This document shows, in pieces, positions 19,581 to 29,475 of a stretch of DNA of 35,036 nucleotides. The stretch covers positions 1-35,036 of the forward strand of contig JAUCBJ010005429.1 in NCBI GenBank assembly GCA_032718475.1, given 5' to 3'. Position numbers and translations under genes: made by a program. How positions within the stretch are numbered: the stretch's first letter is position 1; the number at the start of each line of letters is the position of its first letter. Source of the DNA: Nemertoderma westbladi. Lineage: Eukaryota; Xenacoelomorpha; Nemertodermatida; Nemertodermatidae. The notes beneath the pieces are model-generated. The model saw only the letters and a program-made list of their open reading frames with translations, was not told where the DNA came from and made no database searches.

Positions 19581-21200
19581 CTACTACTACTACTAGGTCG
19601 AGCGAACTCGGACAGTGGAAATAAGATCCTTCCAGGCTTCCCGATTCTCCATAGTTGTCGCAATTTCGTTTCTCCTAAGTTCAGTATCCCTTTCAAGTTG
19701 ATCTATATATGTTATGGCCGGTCGTCCACGACTACGCTTTCCATGAGTTGGTTGCCAGAAAAGTAGATCTGATATGACCTCGTCTTTACTTCGCCAGCAG
19801 TGCCCACTGAATCTTAATCTGCGTTCACGGAGGGTGGTTGATACAGGTGGTATTGTACCATAAAGCTCGGCGTTTGTCATGTGTTGTCTCCAGCTGATGT
19901 TTAGGGCTGCCCTTAGTAGTCTTGTGTAGCAACCATCAATTCGTTGTTTAAGTGATTTAGTCAGTGTCCAGGTCTCACCCCCGTATAAAAATACACTTTC
20001 CACTGTGGCTCGAAAGAACTTAGTCTTCAGGTGCCTGGAGAGATCTGATTTCCAGATGGTATCCATTTTTGATAGAGCTACCCAAGCCTTTTCTTTCCTA
20101 ACTTCTATGTCCTTTTTGCTACTCTCTATCCATGATCCGAAGTCATCGACCTTCCTTAGTTGATTATTATCAATGGTTGTCAAGTTTCCATCAACATTAA
20201 AGGTCATGAATTCGGTCTTTGTAGCATTTATATGCAATCCAACCTCCTTAGCAGCCCTCTCCACTTTATTTAGTAGAAGCTGTGCATCTGCTAGGGTATT
20301 AGAGAGCAGGGCGATGTCATCCGCAAAGTCGGTGTCTGTGACTGTAGTTGCCGGATATCTACTACTTCTGCGTTCTTGAAGTGTGAATCCCAGGTCTTCC
20401 CCTTTGTGGCCGTCCTCATTGCGTAATCCAGCACAATTACAAATAGTAATGGTGCTAATGTGTCACCTTGCAGTACGCCAGCCAGGATTGAGAAAAACTC
20501 AGTTTCACCATCTGGTGAGAGTACCTGCGCTTCTGTGTCACAATACAACAACCCAATGCCAGCAACAATTACTTCTGGTATTCCATAAGCTCTTAGGATT
20601 TCAAGCATTTTACCTCTATGGATGGAGTCGAATGCCTTCTTGAAGTCCACAAAAGTCATGACAGCGGGGAGATTCTTTGACTTAATTCCTTCAATCAGTC
20701 TCGGTAGTGCAAGTATCTGAGCTATTGTTGATCTACTTGGTCGAAATCCGTTTTGGCTCTTACGCAGTAGTTTCTCTATGTGAGGCCTAATCCTATATAG
20801 AATCATTTTATTGTATATTTTGGCAGCTACCACAAGCAGACAGATCCCACGATAGTTTGTTGGTATGCCGAGGTCTCCTTTCTTGGGGAGAGGCTTTAGT
20901 TGACCTTTAGTCCAAATTGGTGGTGGCTTTTCCCCTTTTAACATCCGGTTGCAAACATTCAATAATGGTCTGTTTAGCACTCCGGTTTTCCATACCTCCG
21001 CTGGGATTTCATCTAATCCACTCTCTTTATTATTGGACATGCTTTTAATGCTTCTTTGGAGTTCGGCAAGTGTGAAGTCCCCTGTTTCTATAGGTAGTGT
21101 CTTGTCATATATTTTCCTTGTAGGGCTGACCTCGATGTTTGGTGGCTGCCCAAGCAAGTTGCTGAAGTGATTTTTCCACTTCAGAAAACCTGCCTCATAT
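19581..21200 (-). pseudogene. LINE family 2: reverse transcriptase and C-terminal part
   Basis: Read on the minus strand, this copy starts with a W-x-x-H-F-x-x-L-L-G segment (about 21190-21150) and passes P-K-K-G-D, YRGICLL, NGFRPSRST, FVDFKKAFDS, GVLQGDTLAPLLFVIVLDY and the FADD core at about 20313-20330, then a C-terminal block (YGGETWTLTKSL, RRLRFSGHCWR). It is a non-LTR reverse transcriptase. The FADD segment lies in a different frame from the upstream 288-codon frame (20291-21157), so there is a frameshift near 20300-20380; the C-terminal frame is 19593-20264. The endonuclease is missing. The 3' end is a run of five TAG at 19581-19595, the same tail as LINE family 1. It is nested in the hAT-like element. 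Confidence 0.85.
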
Positions 21201-21237
21201 ACTATTAACTTTGATGAATTTAATCCAAAATTGCAAT

Positions 21238-21303
21238 ACCGATCCCGTAAAACGGGATCTCGAGAGGAATAATCCCGGTCCCGATCCCGGAAATCCCGAA
21301 AAG
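21238..21303. repeat. CGGGAT-rich transposon-end remnant, right of LINE F
   Basis: CCGATCCCG, ACGGGATCTCG, CCCGGTCCCGATCCCGG and AATCCCGAAAAG lie in one cluster, partner of 19322-19405. Confidence 0.5.
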
Positions 21304-21622
21304 TCTGAATTCGAATATAAACTATAAATAAACAACAAACTGAATAGAACTCTAAAGTACAACTTAATTAATGGGCCTGTGAATACTGTATGGTATTGGA
21401 AATGCGAGATGATACTGTATTTTCATGTAAATATTTAGGTAATTTGAATCATTTATTAATAATCAGTAATGCAATGTTTATCCTGGCCTTAAAGCATGAT
21501 TGATAAAATTCCTGATTTTAAAAAATTCAAAACTATCTGATTTTTTTTTTATTTTTATATGTGATTCAAATCATGATTTAAATCAATGATTTAAATCAAA
21601 TGATTTAATTCAAACAACCCTG

Positions 21623-21630
21623 CATGGGTG
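21623..21630 (+). repeat. 8-bp target-site duplication of the hAT-like element, right
   Basis: CATGGGTG, identical to the undisturbed LINE sequence in copies A, D and E. Confidence 0.8.
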
Positions 21631-21720
21631 ATAGGGAGTTGTGGCGGCGCAATTTTGTCGACAAGCCGGCACAGCATTTTAAAAAATGCAGCTGCAATGC
21701 AGCATGCCGATCCTAGCTAG

Positions 21721-21731
21721 TTGGCATTCGG
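21721..21731 (+). repeat. 11-bp target-site duplication of LINE copy C, right
   Basis: TTGGCATTCGG, matching 17592-17602. Confidence 0.8.
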
Positions 21732-22435
21732 GATACCTGATTTTTCATTTATCAGAAAAACTTGTCAAAGATTACAGTAGTGACGATATGAAACATGGTT
21801 TTGAAAATTTCAGATCAGTTTATAGGTCTATTTATTGCAAGGGAATGTTATATTAAATTTGGTAATGGATCATTATTTTACAGTAACGGATTCAAAACAA
21901 AACTTGGGAAAAAGACTCCTGGGAAAATTCTAAGAGATACAAAATATCAAAATTGCCGTAGCTCCTATAGAATAATTCAAGGCTATTCATTTGAATCAGT
22001 GCAATGAGATGAGTCATATTTCAGTTAATGATGCAACTAATGCTTCATATTTTTCATCAAAATTATTATACAGTACAGTATATCTTGTGTTTTATCAGTG
22101 TCCATGATATATTAGTTAGGTGCGGCTCCAATTCTTGGACTGTGTTAATTTATTTTCCCCAGGCACTTTAGAATTATCCGGATTGGTTTTGAAACGTTGC
22201 TTTAATATGAGAATTTCACTATGACTCCTTTCATTATCTTTTCATAAGATCAAAATTTCTAAAATGATCGCATAATTAACATTTATATATTTAATTTCTC
22301 CTACGCGGATAGAATTCACTCAAGGGAATTATTTATGTGGGTTTAAGTTACTCTGATCAGCCTATCATTATAGTGAATTTTAATTGTTTTGAATTTTAAC
22401 AATTGTTAATTATTAATCTGACGCATATTATATTT
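21732..22435. other. AT-rich non-coding DNA
   Basis: No gene or clear repeat was recognised. The 70-codon frame at 21795-22007 shows no motif and is not called. Confidence 0.5.
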
Positions 22436-22900
22436 ATTGTTTCACTAACTAATTTCACCAATTTACAACCCAAATTAAATTTGCCACAGTTTGAGTTTGT
22501 GTTTTATGTATTTTATTATATCTCAACAATAGACGAAACGAGGAAATATTCTAATAACGATTGTCTATTTATGTGTAAGTTTTCCAAATTCACCATTCTT
22601 ATTCGTTTCAGTCTGGGAATAAATTTCGGTTTGCCTATGTTTCATTAGACTAGTTGTCAATGTCCAGGTAAGAAACCATTAGGTTTCCATGACAATACAA
22701 AATTATCGGGTTAGGACTTTGTATAAAGTACTTTCAAAAGAAAGTATAAGTTAGGACTTTAGCGCTCCCGAGTTTATGCAAACGGTTTTATTTTTGTGTT
22801 CGATGTGAAATTGGTTATTTGCGGAACTGAGGGGTATTCGCAATCAATATTTTCGGTCTTACAATCATTTAGCACTTAGTACAAATTGAATATAAGTGTG
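22436..22900 (+). repeat. 465-bp direct duplication, copy 1
   Basis: Matches 23708-24172 in order: ATTGTTTCACTAA, ATCTCAACAAT, AATAACGATTGTC, GTCCAGGTAAGAAACCATTA, GTTTCCATGACAATACA, GGGTTAGGACTTTGTATA, GACTTTAGCGCTCCCG, GAGGGGTATTCGCAAT and AATCATTTAGCACTT. The copies are diverged and have compensating gaps. CCAGGTAAGAA (22664-22674) has the form of a 5' splice site and is kept in both copies. No convincing open frame spans either copy. Confidence 0.85.
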
Positions 22901-23707
22901 ATTGACTAACCAACGAAAATTAGAATAACACGAGAGAAAGTAAAAAACATTATTGATAATAGGTAAAAAAAATTAAAATATAGCAGACAATAAAAGTCAG
23001 AAAAACCGACGTAATGATTTATGTAAAGGAACTTTCATATTTTACCGATTTATAACTGATGTTACACGAATAATGATTGAATTGTATTATTTTTTCCTGC
23101 AAATATTGTAAATTGATAAAAGTGAAACCATAATTATTTTACATGATTGTGTGAAAGGTTTCACATAATCAGTATTTATGTACCGAGCGAGGGTGGCGAG
23201 GGATGTTTCCATAAATATACAAGGGTCATTCATTCATAAACGTTGACAGTGCCCTTTTCACAAAATGGTGCCATTTTGTTAAATTATGTCAATTTAAGGG
23301 CGTTCTGAATGCTTAATTATTAGCGTTAATATTGTAATGTTTAGGAATATTAATGAAATTCATATCATTTTTATGCAATTAATTGCAGTTGGTACATCAA
23401 CTAAACTTACACTTCGCCTACAATCAATGGTTATCAGTAATGGGAAATACTATCAATATTTGTTATATAAGTTTATTGTTACTAAGTTAGTGATTATTAC
23501 TTAGCTGCGTTACGAGGATATCACCACATCGAGAAGTTGACATAATGTAACAAGTTATTAATTTTCATAAAAATAGCGCACGTTTAGGTACGCCTATAAT
23601 GCACTAATTATTGCAATTTACCTGCTATAAAAGAAAAGGCAACTTTGTGGAATAAAATTACGCATTACTCTACATAAAAACAAATAGAGTTTTCTCTTTA
23701 ACCATAT
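22901..23707. other. AT-rich spacer between the two duplicates
   Basis: No gene or recognisable repeat was seen. Confidence 0.5.
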
Positions 23708-24172
23708 AATTGTTTCACTAATATTTTCACAAATTTAGAACCTCAATTTGGGGTATCTCAACAATTAGACCGGATGAATTTTGAAATAACGATTGTCAAT
23801 ATATCTAGGTATTTCCATTCCACGGCAATCACTCACTACATAATAATATGTCGCCTGTGCAATAAATGGAAATACATTGATTGTATGGATGTCCAGGTAA
23901 GAAACCATTACGTTTCCATGACAATACACAGTTATCGGGTTAGGACTTTGTATAGAGTACTTTCAAAGACTATCTAAAAGTAATAAGTTAAGACTTTAGC
24001 GCTCCCGCAGTTTGTGCAAACGCTTTTATTATTAGGTAATTACGTGTGCAATTGGCTATTCGCGAAACGGAGGGGTATTCGCAATTAACATTCAGCGAGT
24101 TAGCGTATTAGGGTATTTGTGGTCTTATAATCATTTAGCACTTGGTAGTTGGTACAAATGGAATGTAAGTGT
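23708..24172 (+). repeat. 465-bp direct duplication, copy 2
   Basis: Second copy of the 22436-22900 unit, 1272 bp downstream in the same orientation. An acceptor-like TTTCACAAATTTAG (about 23725-23738) lies 150-160 bp before the conserved GTCCAG/GTAAGAA, so an exon-like interval is conceivable, but it contains stops in the frames examined. Confidence 0.85.
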
Positions 24173-24968
24173 AAGAAGTGTGTTTGTAAGTTAGCATTAT
24201 GGCCATTCCATACTCTTGAGTGTTTAAGTGTGTTTGAAAAGTACCAATTCCCATAATGCCGCTAAGGGGGGCCAAGTTTTTCATACACATGACACACTGG
24301 ACTGCAAAAGTGGTAAAACGCTAACTTGTGGGAAATGGTCTAAAAAACGTTTTGACAAAGTTTCAGATTGCAAGGACCACGAGTTAGCACTTTGAGTTAG
24401 CACTTTGGAAAAGTTAGCACAATAGCGGAAAAAGAGCTTGCAAAGTTAGCCCTTTGGTATATTTGCCAACACAAGTAAGCCTACACCAAGCAATAATATT
24501 ACTGCTAAACACACTAGAAACTCACCAAACATTAAATCAAATATTCCCTAATCACACACTCTATAAAATACATTTAACTTTAGCATAAATAAATATAATA
24601 AATCAATGTAAGATACTTTATGGAGATAATTCTACTAAATAATCAACAACATTAACATAAAAATATGACGCCTAAATCACTATAATATTATAAAATAAAT
24701 TAATGCAAGATAATATCACGTTACGCAATTCACAAACGGTCTATATAAGCTCCAGTCGCGACAATAAGTGAATGATTATATCTATAATGTGAACTATAAT
24801 TCAGTGGGGTTACAATGATATATATTTTAGAGAAACGCGGTAATTTACATTGCATTTCCTCAAGTTTATCAGAGTAATGTAGACCTAATGTTTATTATAA
24901 TATAGCTGATGCGGTCTTCAATTACTGTGGTTACATTTAGTGATGTCATAGAATCTGAATCTGAAATT
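24173..24968. other. AT-rich DNA with repeated GTTAGCAC words
   Basis: No gene is seen. GTTAGCAC occurs three times within about 24384-24421, and the reverse-strand form of the same word occurs near 17200. 24500-24980 is plain AT-rich sequence. Confidence 0.5.
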
Positions 24969-25865
24969 GTTACTTCTTTCGAAGTCGAGGAAATCCTGCC
25001 AAGTACCTAACTGATCTAGACTTTGCTGATGACTTAGGAGTACTCTCAGAATCATTAGAGGGAGCCCAGCGGCTCCTCAGCTCATTAGAACATGCTGCTT
25101 CTAGTGTTGGTCTTTTTATTAACTCCAGAAAGACCAAAATTCTGACAGTTAACTTTGAAAATCCTCAGCAAGTCTCTGATCGGATGAGCATAAGCTCAAA
25201 GGATGGTATGCTTGAGCATGTGGACGACTTCTGTTACCTGGGATCATGGATCCGGAAGTCAGGTGAGGACCTTCGAATACGTAAGGGAAAGGCATGGACA
25301 GCCTTGAATAGGCTTTCCAGGATTTGGAAGTCACCTAGAATTAATCGGAAACTTAAGGTCCGATTATTTAGAGCAGCAGTAGTTCCAGTACTCCTCTACG
25401 GGAGTCCATGCTGGGCTCTAACTGCTGAGGACACCAAATCTCTGGATGGCACATTCACAAGAATGCTACGCCGGGTACATTGTGTCAAGTACAATGCACA
25501 CATCTCCAACCAGACACTATATAACATTGGAGGTGTCTCATTGGTTCCCCCAAGCTTGACACTAGAACAAAATCGCCTCCGCTTTGCAGGACATTGCTTT
25601 CGCCGTGAGGACCAGCCAGTGCATAATCTTGTACTTTGGCAGCCTCATGGAGTGAATAAGCATGGTGGACAGCCCATGACTTTCTTGAGACGCATCTTAA
25701 AGGACACTGGCCTTAAAGATGCGGATGATCTAGCAAATGTCATGGGTGATAGGGAGTTGTGGCGGCGCAATTTTGTTGACAAGCCGGCACAGCATTCTTA
25801 AAAATGCAGCTGCAATGCAGCATGCCGATCCTAGTAGTAGTAGTAGTAGTAGTAGTTACTTCTTT
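24969..25865 (+). mobile_element. LINE family 1, copy D, with 11-bp target-site duplication
   Basis: The LINE part runs from about 24983 to 25851, flanked by GTTACTTCTTT at 24969-24979 and 25855-25865. It is truncated just upstream of the FADD core and keeps the complete C-terminal coding segment (205 codons open, 25184-25801), which includes KVRLFRAAVVPVLLYGSPCW and the HCFRREDQPVHN block, then a short 3' UTR ending GCATGCCGATCC and a TAG run of about eight units. The sequence is close to copy E and appears young. Truncation removes most of the reverse transcriptase, so it cannot move by itself. Confidence 0.92.
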
Positions 25866-26771
25866 ACTGATCTGATAATGCACTGCGAGGGTTAATAAAA
25901 ACAGTGATATTTAAAATTATACGTAGGTGAAAGCGTTAAACACACTGTTGAAACACTGGCAATTGTAATTTCAATAACACCACGCACCTTCTAAACAGTT
26001 TACAGGCAGTAGTTAGTTTAGTGACTACAACAGTTTGGCCTGTATATCGAAGTGACGTTCTGTATCTGGGAAATATAATCACGGTTGTGAGTGTGAGCAA
26101 TGTAGTACTTTAGCTACAATTAGGAACTATAGAGATGCAACCGGGCTTTAAGGTGGTTGGTTACTAAAATGAATACCGCCTAGCGCTGAATGCCCCCCTG
26201 CCGGGACACTTTGGCCTTGCAATTCGCCAAAGACGGTTTTGCACGGGGGAGGGGGGTCACTACGTTGTGAAATTGATGGAATTAGTCAAATAGTGACCAT
26301 TGATGATGCTTCATTGATAGTCACGTAATTTTCTAAAGAAGTTTTAAGTTTAACTATATAACTATTTATTTGATTTATTTTCTCATTCAAAGAATATTGA
26401 ATATATGTACTCAATGAAATAATATTTGTTCAGATATATATATATAACAATTAACAAAAAATAAAAGTTTTTAAAATTATATCGGTACAGTTACTGTTGT
26501 ACACAGTTTTTGCCATAAGTGAAATAAATGACTTTATGTTTACATGTGAGATACCTGAATATTACTATGTAGGTCTAATAAAAAACATATTAGTTTACTT
26601 TTATCATCCTGTAAGAGCCCCTTTCCTCTCACCTGACTCTGTAAACTGCTCTATCACTAACTTATATACTACAATACATTCAAAATATGGAAATGTCAAA
26701 TTTCAAAATTTAATTGTTTTAAAAAGCAAAAATTATGGTCAGATAAAATAAAATAACAAAAAGCCCAGCTT
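25866..26771. other. AT-rich non-coding DNA
   Basis: No supported gene. A short C/G-rich patch at about 26175-26265 interrupts otherwise AT-rich sequence. The 84-codon frame at 26497-26751 lacks a motif and is not called. Confidence 0.5.
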
Positions 26772-26960
26772 TAAGACCCATCTTATGGAACAATTAAAAA
26801 CTTAGAATTATTTAAAACCCAGCTTATGGAACAATTAAAACTTAAGAATTATTTAAAACCCAGCTTATTGAACAATTAAAACTTAAGAATTATTTAAAAC
26901 CCAGCTTATTGAACAATTAAAACTTAAGAATTATTTAAAACCCAGCTTATTGAACAATTC
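26772..26960 (+). repeat. 41-bp tandem repeat, about 4.5 copies
   Basis: AGCTTAT[TG]GAACAATTAAAACTTAAGAATTATTTAAAACCC-type units start at 26821, 26862, 26903 and 26944, with a more diverged copy before them. The internal copies are almost identical, so the expansion is recent. Confidence 0.92.
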
Positions 26961-27112
26961 AATGGGCGTTAAACTTAATATTTCTGCAAAGGAATGTAAA
27001 AAGTACGGTATACATTAATTGTTTAAAAACTTTGCTGACATGTACCAGTTTCTGCATGACTTTCATTATTTTCCTCTGTATTCTCATCATCTTCCATTAT
27101 CCATTGGCTCGT

Positions 27113-28025
27113 TTAGATCAATCGCCCAATTATGCAGCACGGCGCTATAATGCGGCAAAACTTGTAGGCGCCAAAGCGCAATTCACCATGAAGACAGTGA
27201 AAGCGGCGCTTTAAGCGCCCAAATAAACGCTCCCTAATCGATCGTGTTTTCTTATGAGCCACATTGTAACTCTGTTCTCTTTCATTGGTAGGGCTTAACA
27301 CAGGTGTTAGCAAGTACGGAGTCAGCCTGTATCCTGAATCACCGAGGAGAATACCGTTCCTCTGTTGCCCCTGAAACTGTGCGCATAAGGCACTTGACCG
27401 AAAAATACGTGAGTAATGAGCCGAACCAGGGCAGTCCGCTACAATGTTAGTAAATCGGACTGTATGACCGCCGAACCAGGGCAGTCCGCTACAATGTTAG
27501 TAAATCGGACTGTATGATCGCCGAACCAGGGCAGTCCGCTACAATGTTAGTAAATCGGACTGTATGACCGCCGAACCAGGGCAGTCCGCTACAATGTTAG
27601 TAAATCGGACTGTATGATCGCAAATTCCTTGGACATGCGACTTGCGATTAACAAAATCCGGTTCGTCGATGTGGCGCGAAACAATTCGAATATGAGTACA
27701 ATCGATAGCAGCAATAATGCCAGGTAAGATAATAAGAATTCTTCATAAATCCAAGTATTACGTCTTGCTGGGTTAATTGATCTCGTGGGAAAATAATACT
27801 GCGATGGAGCTATCGAAGTATAGCATTTGTAACCCCGTGCACTGCCCGGGATACCGTCATTTTGGTGACGTGAATATGATCACCAACAACTTCTAAAAAG
27901 GATCCGGATGCATAAAGCATAAAAACGTAGCGCTAGAGCTACTTGTTCGGCAACTGTCTGACAATGACTACGCGCAGTGGGATGTTGAAAATCGTCCGTG
28001 AGTAAATGACGTCTTTGTGAAAAGC
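27113..28025 (-). pseudogene. PIF/Harbinger (HARBI1-type) transposase pseudogene
   Basis: Read on the minus strand this is a decayed DDE transposase, which cuts and pastes its element at short target sites. An N-terminal helical segment (VAEQVALALRFYA, about 27955-27917) is followed by TVSRAVHGV, then AIDCTHI with the first catalytic D (27689-27709), then PGSAH with tyrosine replacing the second catalytic D (codon 27413-27415), GDSGY (27329-27343), and the third acidic residue as E in RERLFGRLKRRF (27230-27232). Damage: frameshifts near 27900 and 27725, an in-frame stop near 27805, loss of the second D, and a four-fold 50-bp tandem repeat within the coding region (27421-27620). No terminal repeats of the element were found with certainty. 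Confidence 0.85.
27421..27620 (+). repeat. Four exact-length 50-bp repeats inside the transposase gene
   Basis: Units start at 27421, 27471, 27521 and 27571. They differ only at one base near the end, alternating GACCG, GATCG, GACCG, GATCG, so a 100-bp dimer was duplicated. Each unit contains CAGTCCG and CGGACTG separated by 17 bp, able to form a hairpin. The unit is transposase coding sequence (the segment before and including CPGSA). Three extra copies add 150 bp, which keeps the overall frame but forces reading through other frames that contain stops. Confidence 0.96.
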
Positions 28026-29176
28026 GATATCGGTTATAAAATTCGTTTATCGGTTATAATCGGTTTTAAGTTTTATTTACAAATTTTGGGTCTGGGGTAT
28101 TCTGCAAAAATGCCGCTTGCGGTACCGGTAGCGGAAGGCTAACAGCTAACAGCTGAAACATTGATTTGAAGATAAATTGAAATTTAAAGGTATGTACATG
28201 GCTACCTTGAAATTTATCTCGAACCTCGATTTCAACTCAAGTCAAGATTTTTTGTGTTACCGGATTGAAATGTCAAGTTAACCTTGAGGAAAATCTTAAG
28301 TCTACCTTAAGGTTGACCTTGAAATATTTCAGATTGGAATACTAGTAAAATAGATTCAAGGTTAGTTTCAAGGTCAATCTCAAGATTTTTTGAGTTACTC
28401 GGCCCTGGTCTGATATATGAATATTCAATGAAATTTTTAAACAAAGTTATATAAAAGGCAGAATGTGTAATCCAAATTTTTCGGCATTCTTAGGTTAATT
28501 AACAATTTTCTTGTTCAAGTAAAACTTTCAATTTTGTGATGGAAAGAGGACCAAATGTCATTGAACATTGGAAAAAATGCATCAATATTGCATATGATAT
28601 TATATATTAAACATTGAAAGTTAGAAATATTTGTTACATGTATAACATAAATTTTTTGTGATAATGAGTAACTTCCTCCAATGCCCCGTCAATACCTTGT
28701 ATTGACAAGAGGGACCTTGACATTGAGGCTAATACAGTATACAACAAAGCATAAAACAATATCCACGCTCTTCATTTGAAATTAGAAAATTGCTTTAAAA
28801 TAGTTTCCTGTTTTCCACCACTACCTACAGTTAGTAACATATTGTACATATACACTACATCGGCTTGCTTATATTGACAGATGCATGAATAGTTTAATTT
28901 AATTAAATGGGCACCATCATTGTTTGAGTTTACATTTACAATATTATATTATATTATATATACTATTATTTTGCTTATATTTAATTGGTATTCTAATCAA
29001 ATCTGCATTATTTGAGAAGTATTAACGTGAGGTTGGTGGGCGGGTTTCTGTCATCTCCAATTTTTTACCCTTTTCGTACCCTTCCCATGTAGTCGCTATA
29101 TTCTGCCTTAAGTATCCTTACCCGAATTCCCCTCCCTCTATATCACATACTGTATAACCTGTATAACTGTATAACG
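28026..29176. other. Non-coding DNA with a possible Harbinger-type terminus
   Basis: 28190-28407 is dense in AAGGT/ACCTT words and has CAAGATTTTTTG.GTTAC twice (about 28242-28260 and 28382-28398), ending in CGGCCCTG at about 28400-28407. Termini with GGGCC and subterminal AAGGT-type repeats are known in PIF/Harbinger elements, so this may be the outer end of the element whose transposase lies at 27113-28025. The matching other end was not found. The rest is AT-rich with no gene seen. Confidence 0.35.
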
Positions 29177-29198
29177 CCCCCCCCCCCCCCCCCCCCCC
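29177..29198 (+). repeat. Poly-C tract of 22
   Basis: Uninterrupted run of 22 C, just beyond the 3' end of the SINE. Confidence 0.95.
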
Positions 29199-29234
29199 AC
29201 CCCGGTCAACCAGCCAAATAGCTTAATAGTTAAA

Positions 29235-29475
29235 TCAAGCAAGCAAGCAAACAGTCGGCCGAAGCCGGAGGCGACCCGAAGGCTCCTCTTTCGATAGCTG
29301 CTACCCGAGGGTAGGGGTGGGCGCTACTCCTATCCCATGATTTGCTCCCAGCTATTTAACTGGTACTCATTTTATCGACCCAGTGGATGAAAGGCTGAGT
29401 GGACCCTGGCGGGGTTGAACCTACAACCAATAGATTGCAGGCCCGGCGCTCAACCAACTGAGCTACCCCCGCCGT
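29235..29475 (-). mobile_element. tRNA-derived SINE
   Basis: On the minus strand it starts with a tRNA-like head at about 29470: box A TAGCTCAGTTGG (29454-29465) and box B GGTTCAACCCC (29411-29421), the internal RNA polymerase III promoter. A tRNA-unrelated body of about 170 bp follows (including GTCGATAAAATGAGTACCAG), and the 3' side ends in a short TTGC repeat (29235-29250). The head has the spacing of a tRNA, but the acceptor stem does not close and the body continues, so it is a SINE rather than a tRNA gene. Such elements are moved by LINE machinery; which LINE partners it is unknown. Confidence 0.85.

Larger units (their letters stand above)
18733..21622. mobile_element. hAT-like non-autonomous DNA transposon carrying nested insertions
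   Basis: The element begins CAGGGTTG and ends CAACCCTG, so the outermost 8 bp form a terminal inverted repeat. Inside each end are many ATTTAAATCA-type words (18790-18836, 19219-19280, 21545-21612). It sits cleanly inside LINE copy C with an 8-bp target duplication, the size typical of hAT transposons, and CAGGG-type ends are also known in that superfamily. No hAT transposase was found; the only coding matter inside belongs to a nested LINE. I therefore call it non-autonomous. P elements and other 8-bp-duplication groups are less likely alternatives. Confidence 0.8.
17603..21720 (+). mobile_element. LINE family 1, copy C, split by a hAT-like element
   Basis: LINE sequence occupies 17603-18732 and resumes at 21623-21720. 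The two parts join in the middle of the same conserved segment (LANVxGDRELWRxNF), and the whole is bounded by an 11-bp duplication, as expected for target-primed reverse transcription. The copy is 5'-truncated within the reverse transcriptase (starts near RGTMEPI). It has a deletion of about 26 bp near 17734, a TAA in the segment before the GVLQGD-equivalent region (about 17834), a frameshift near 17985 (CAAAGAAATCTAAC against CAAGTACCTAAC in sister copies), and an intact-looking C-terminal frame from 18126. Its tail is only CCTAGCTAG rather than a TAG run. Confidence 0.88.

Noticed and set aside
27421-27620. CRISPR-like look of four equal repeats with internal hairpin
   Set aside because: The units abut without unique spacers and are transposase coding sequence; the window is eukaryotic.
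29411-29470. A tRNA gene on the minus strand
   Set aside because: Boxes A and B are good, but the 3' half runs on into a SINE body and no acceptor-stem closure is visible.
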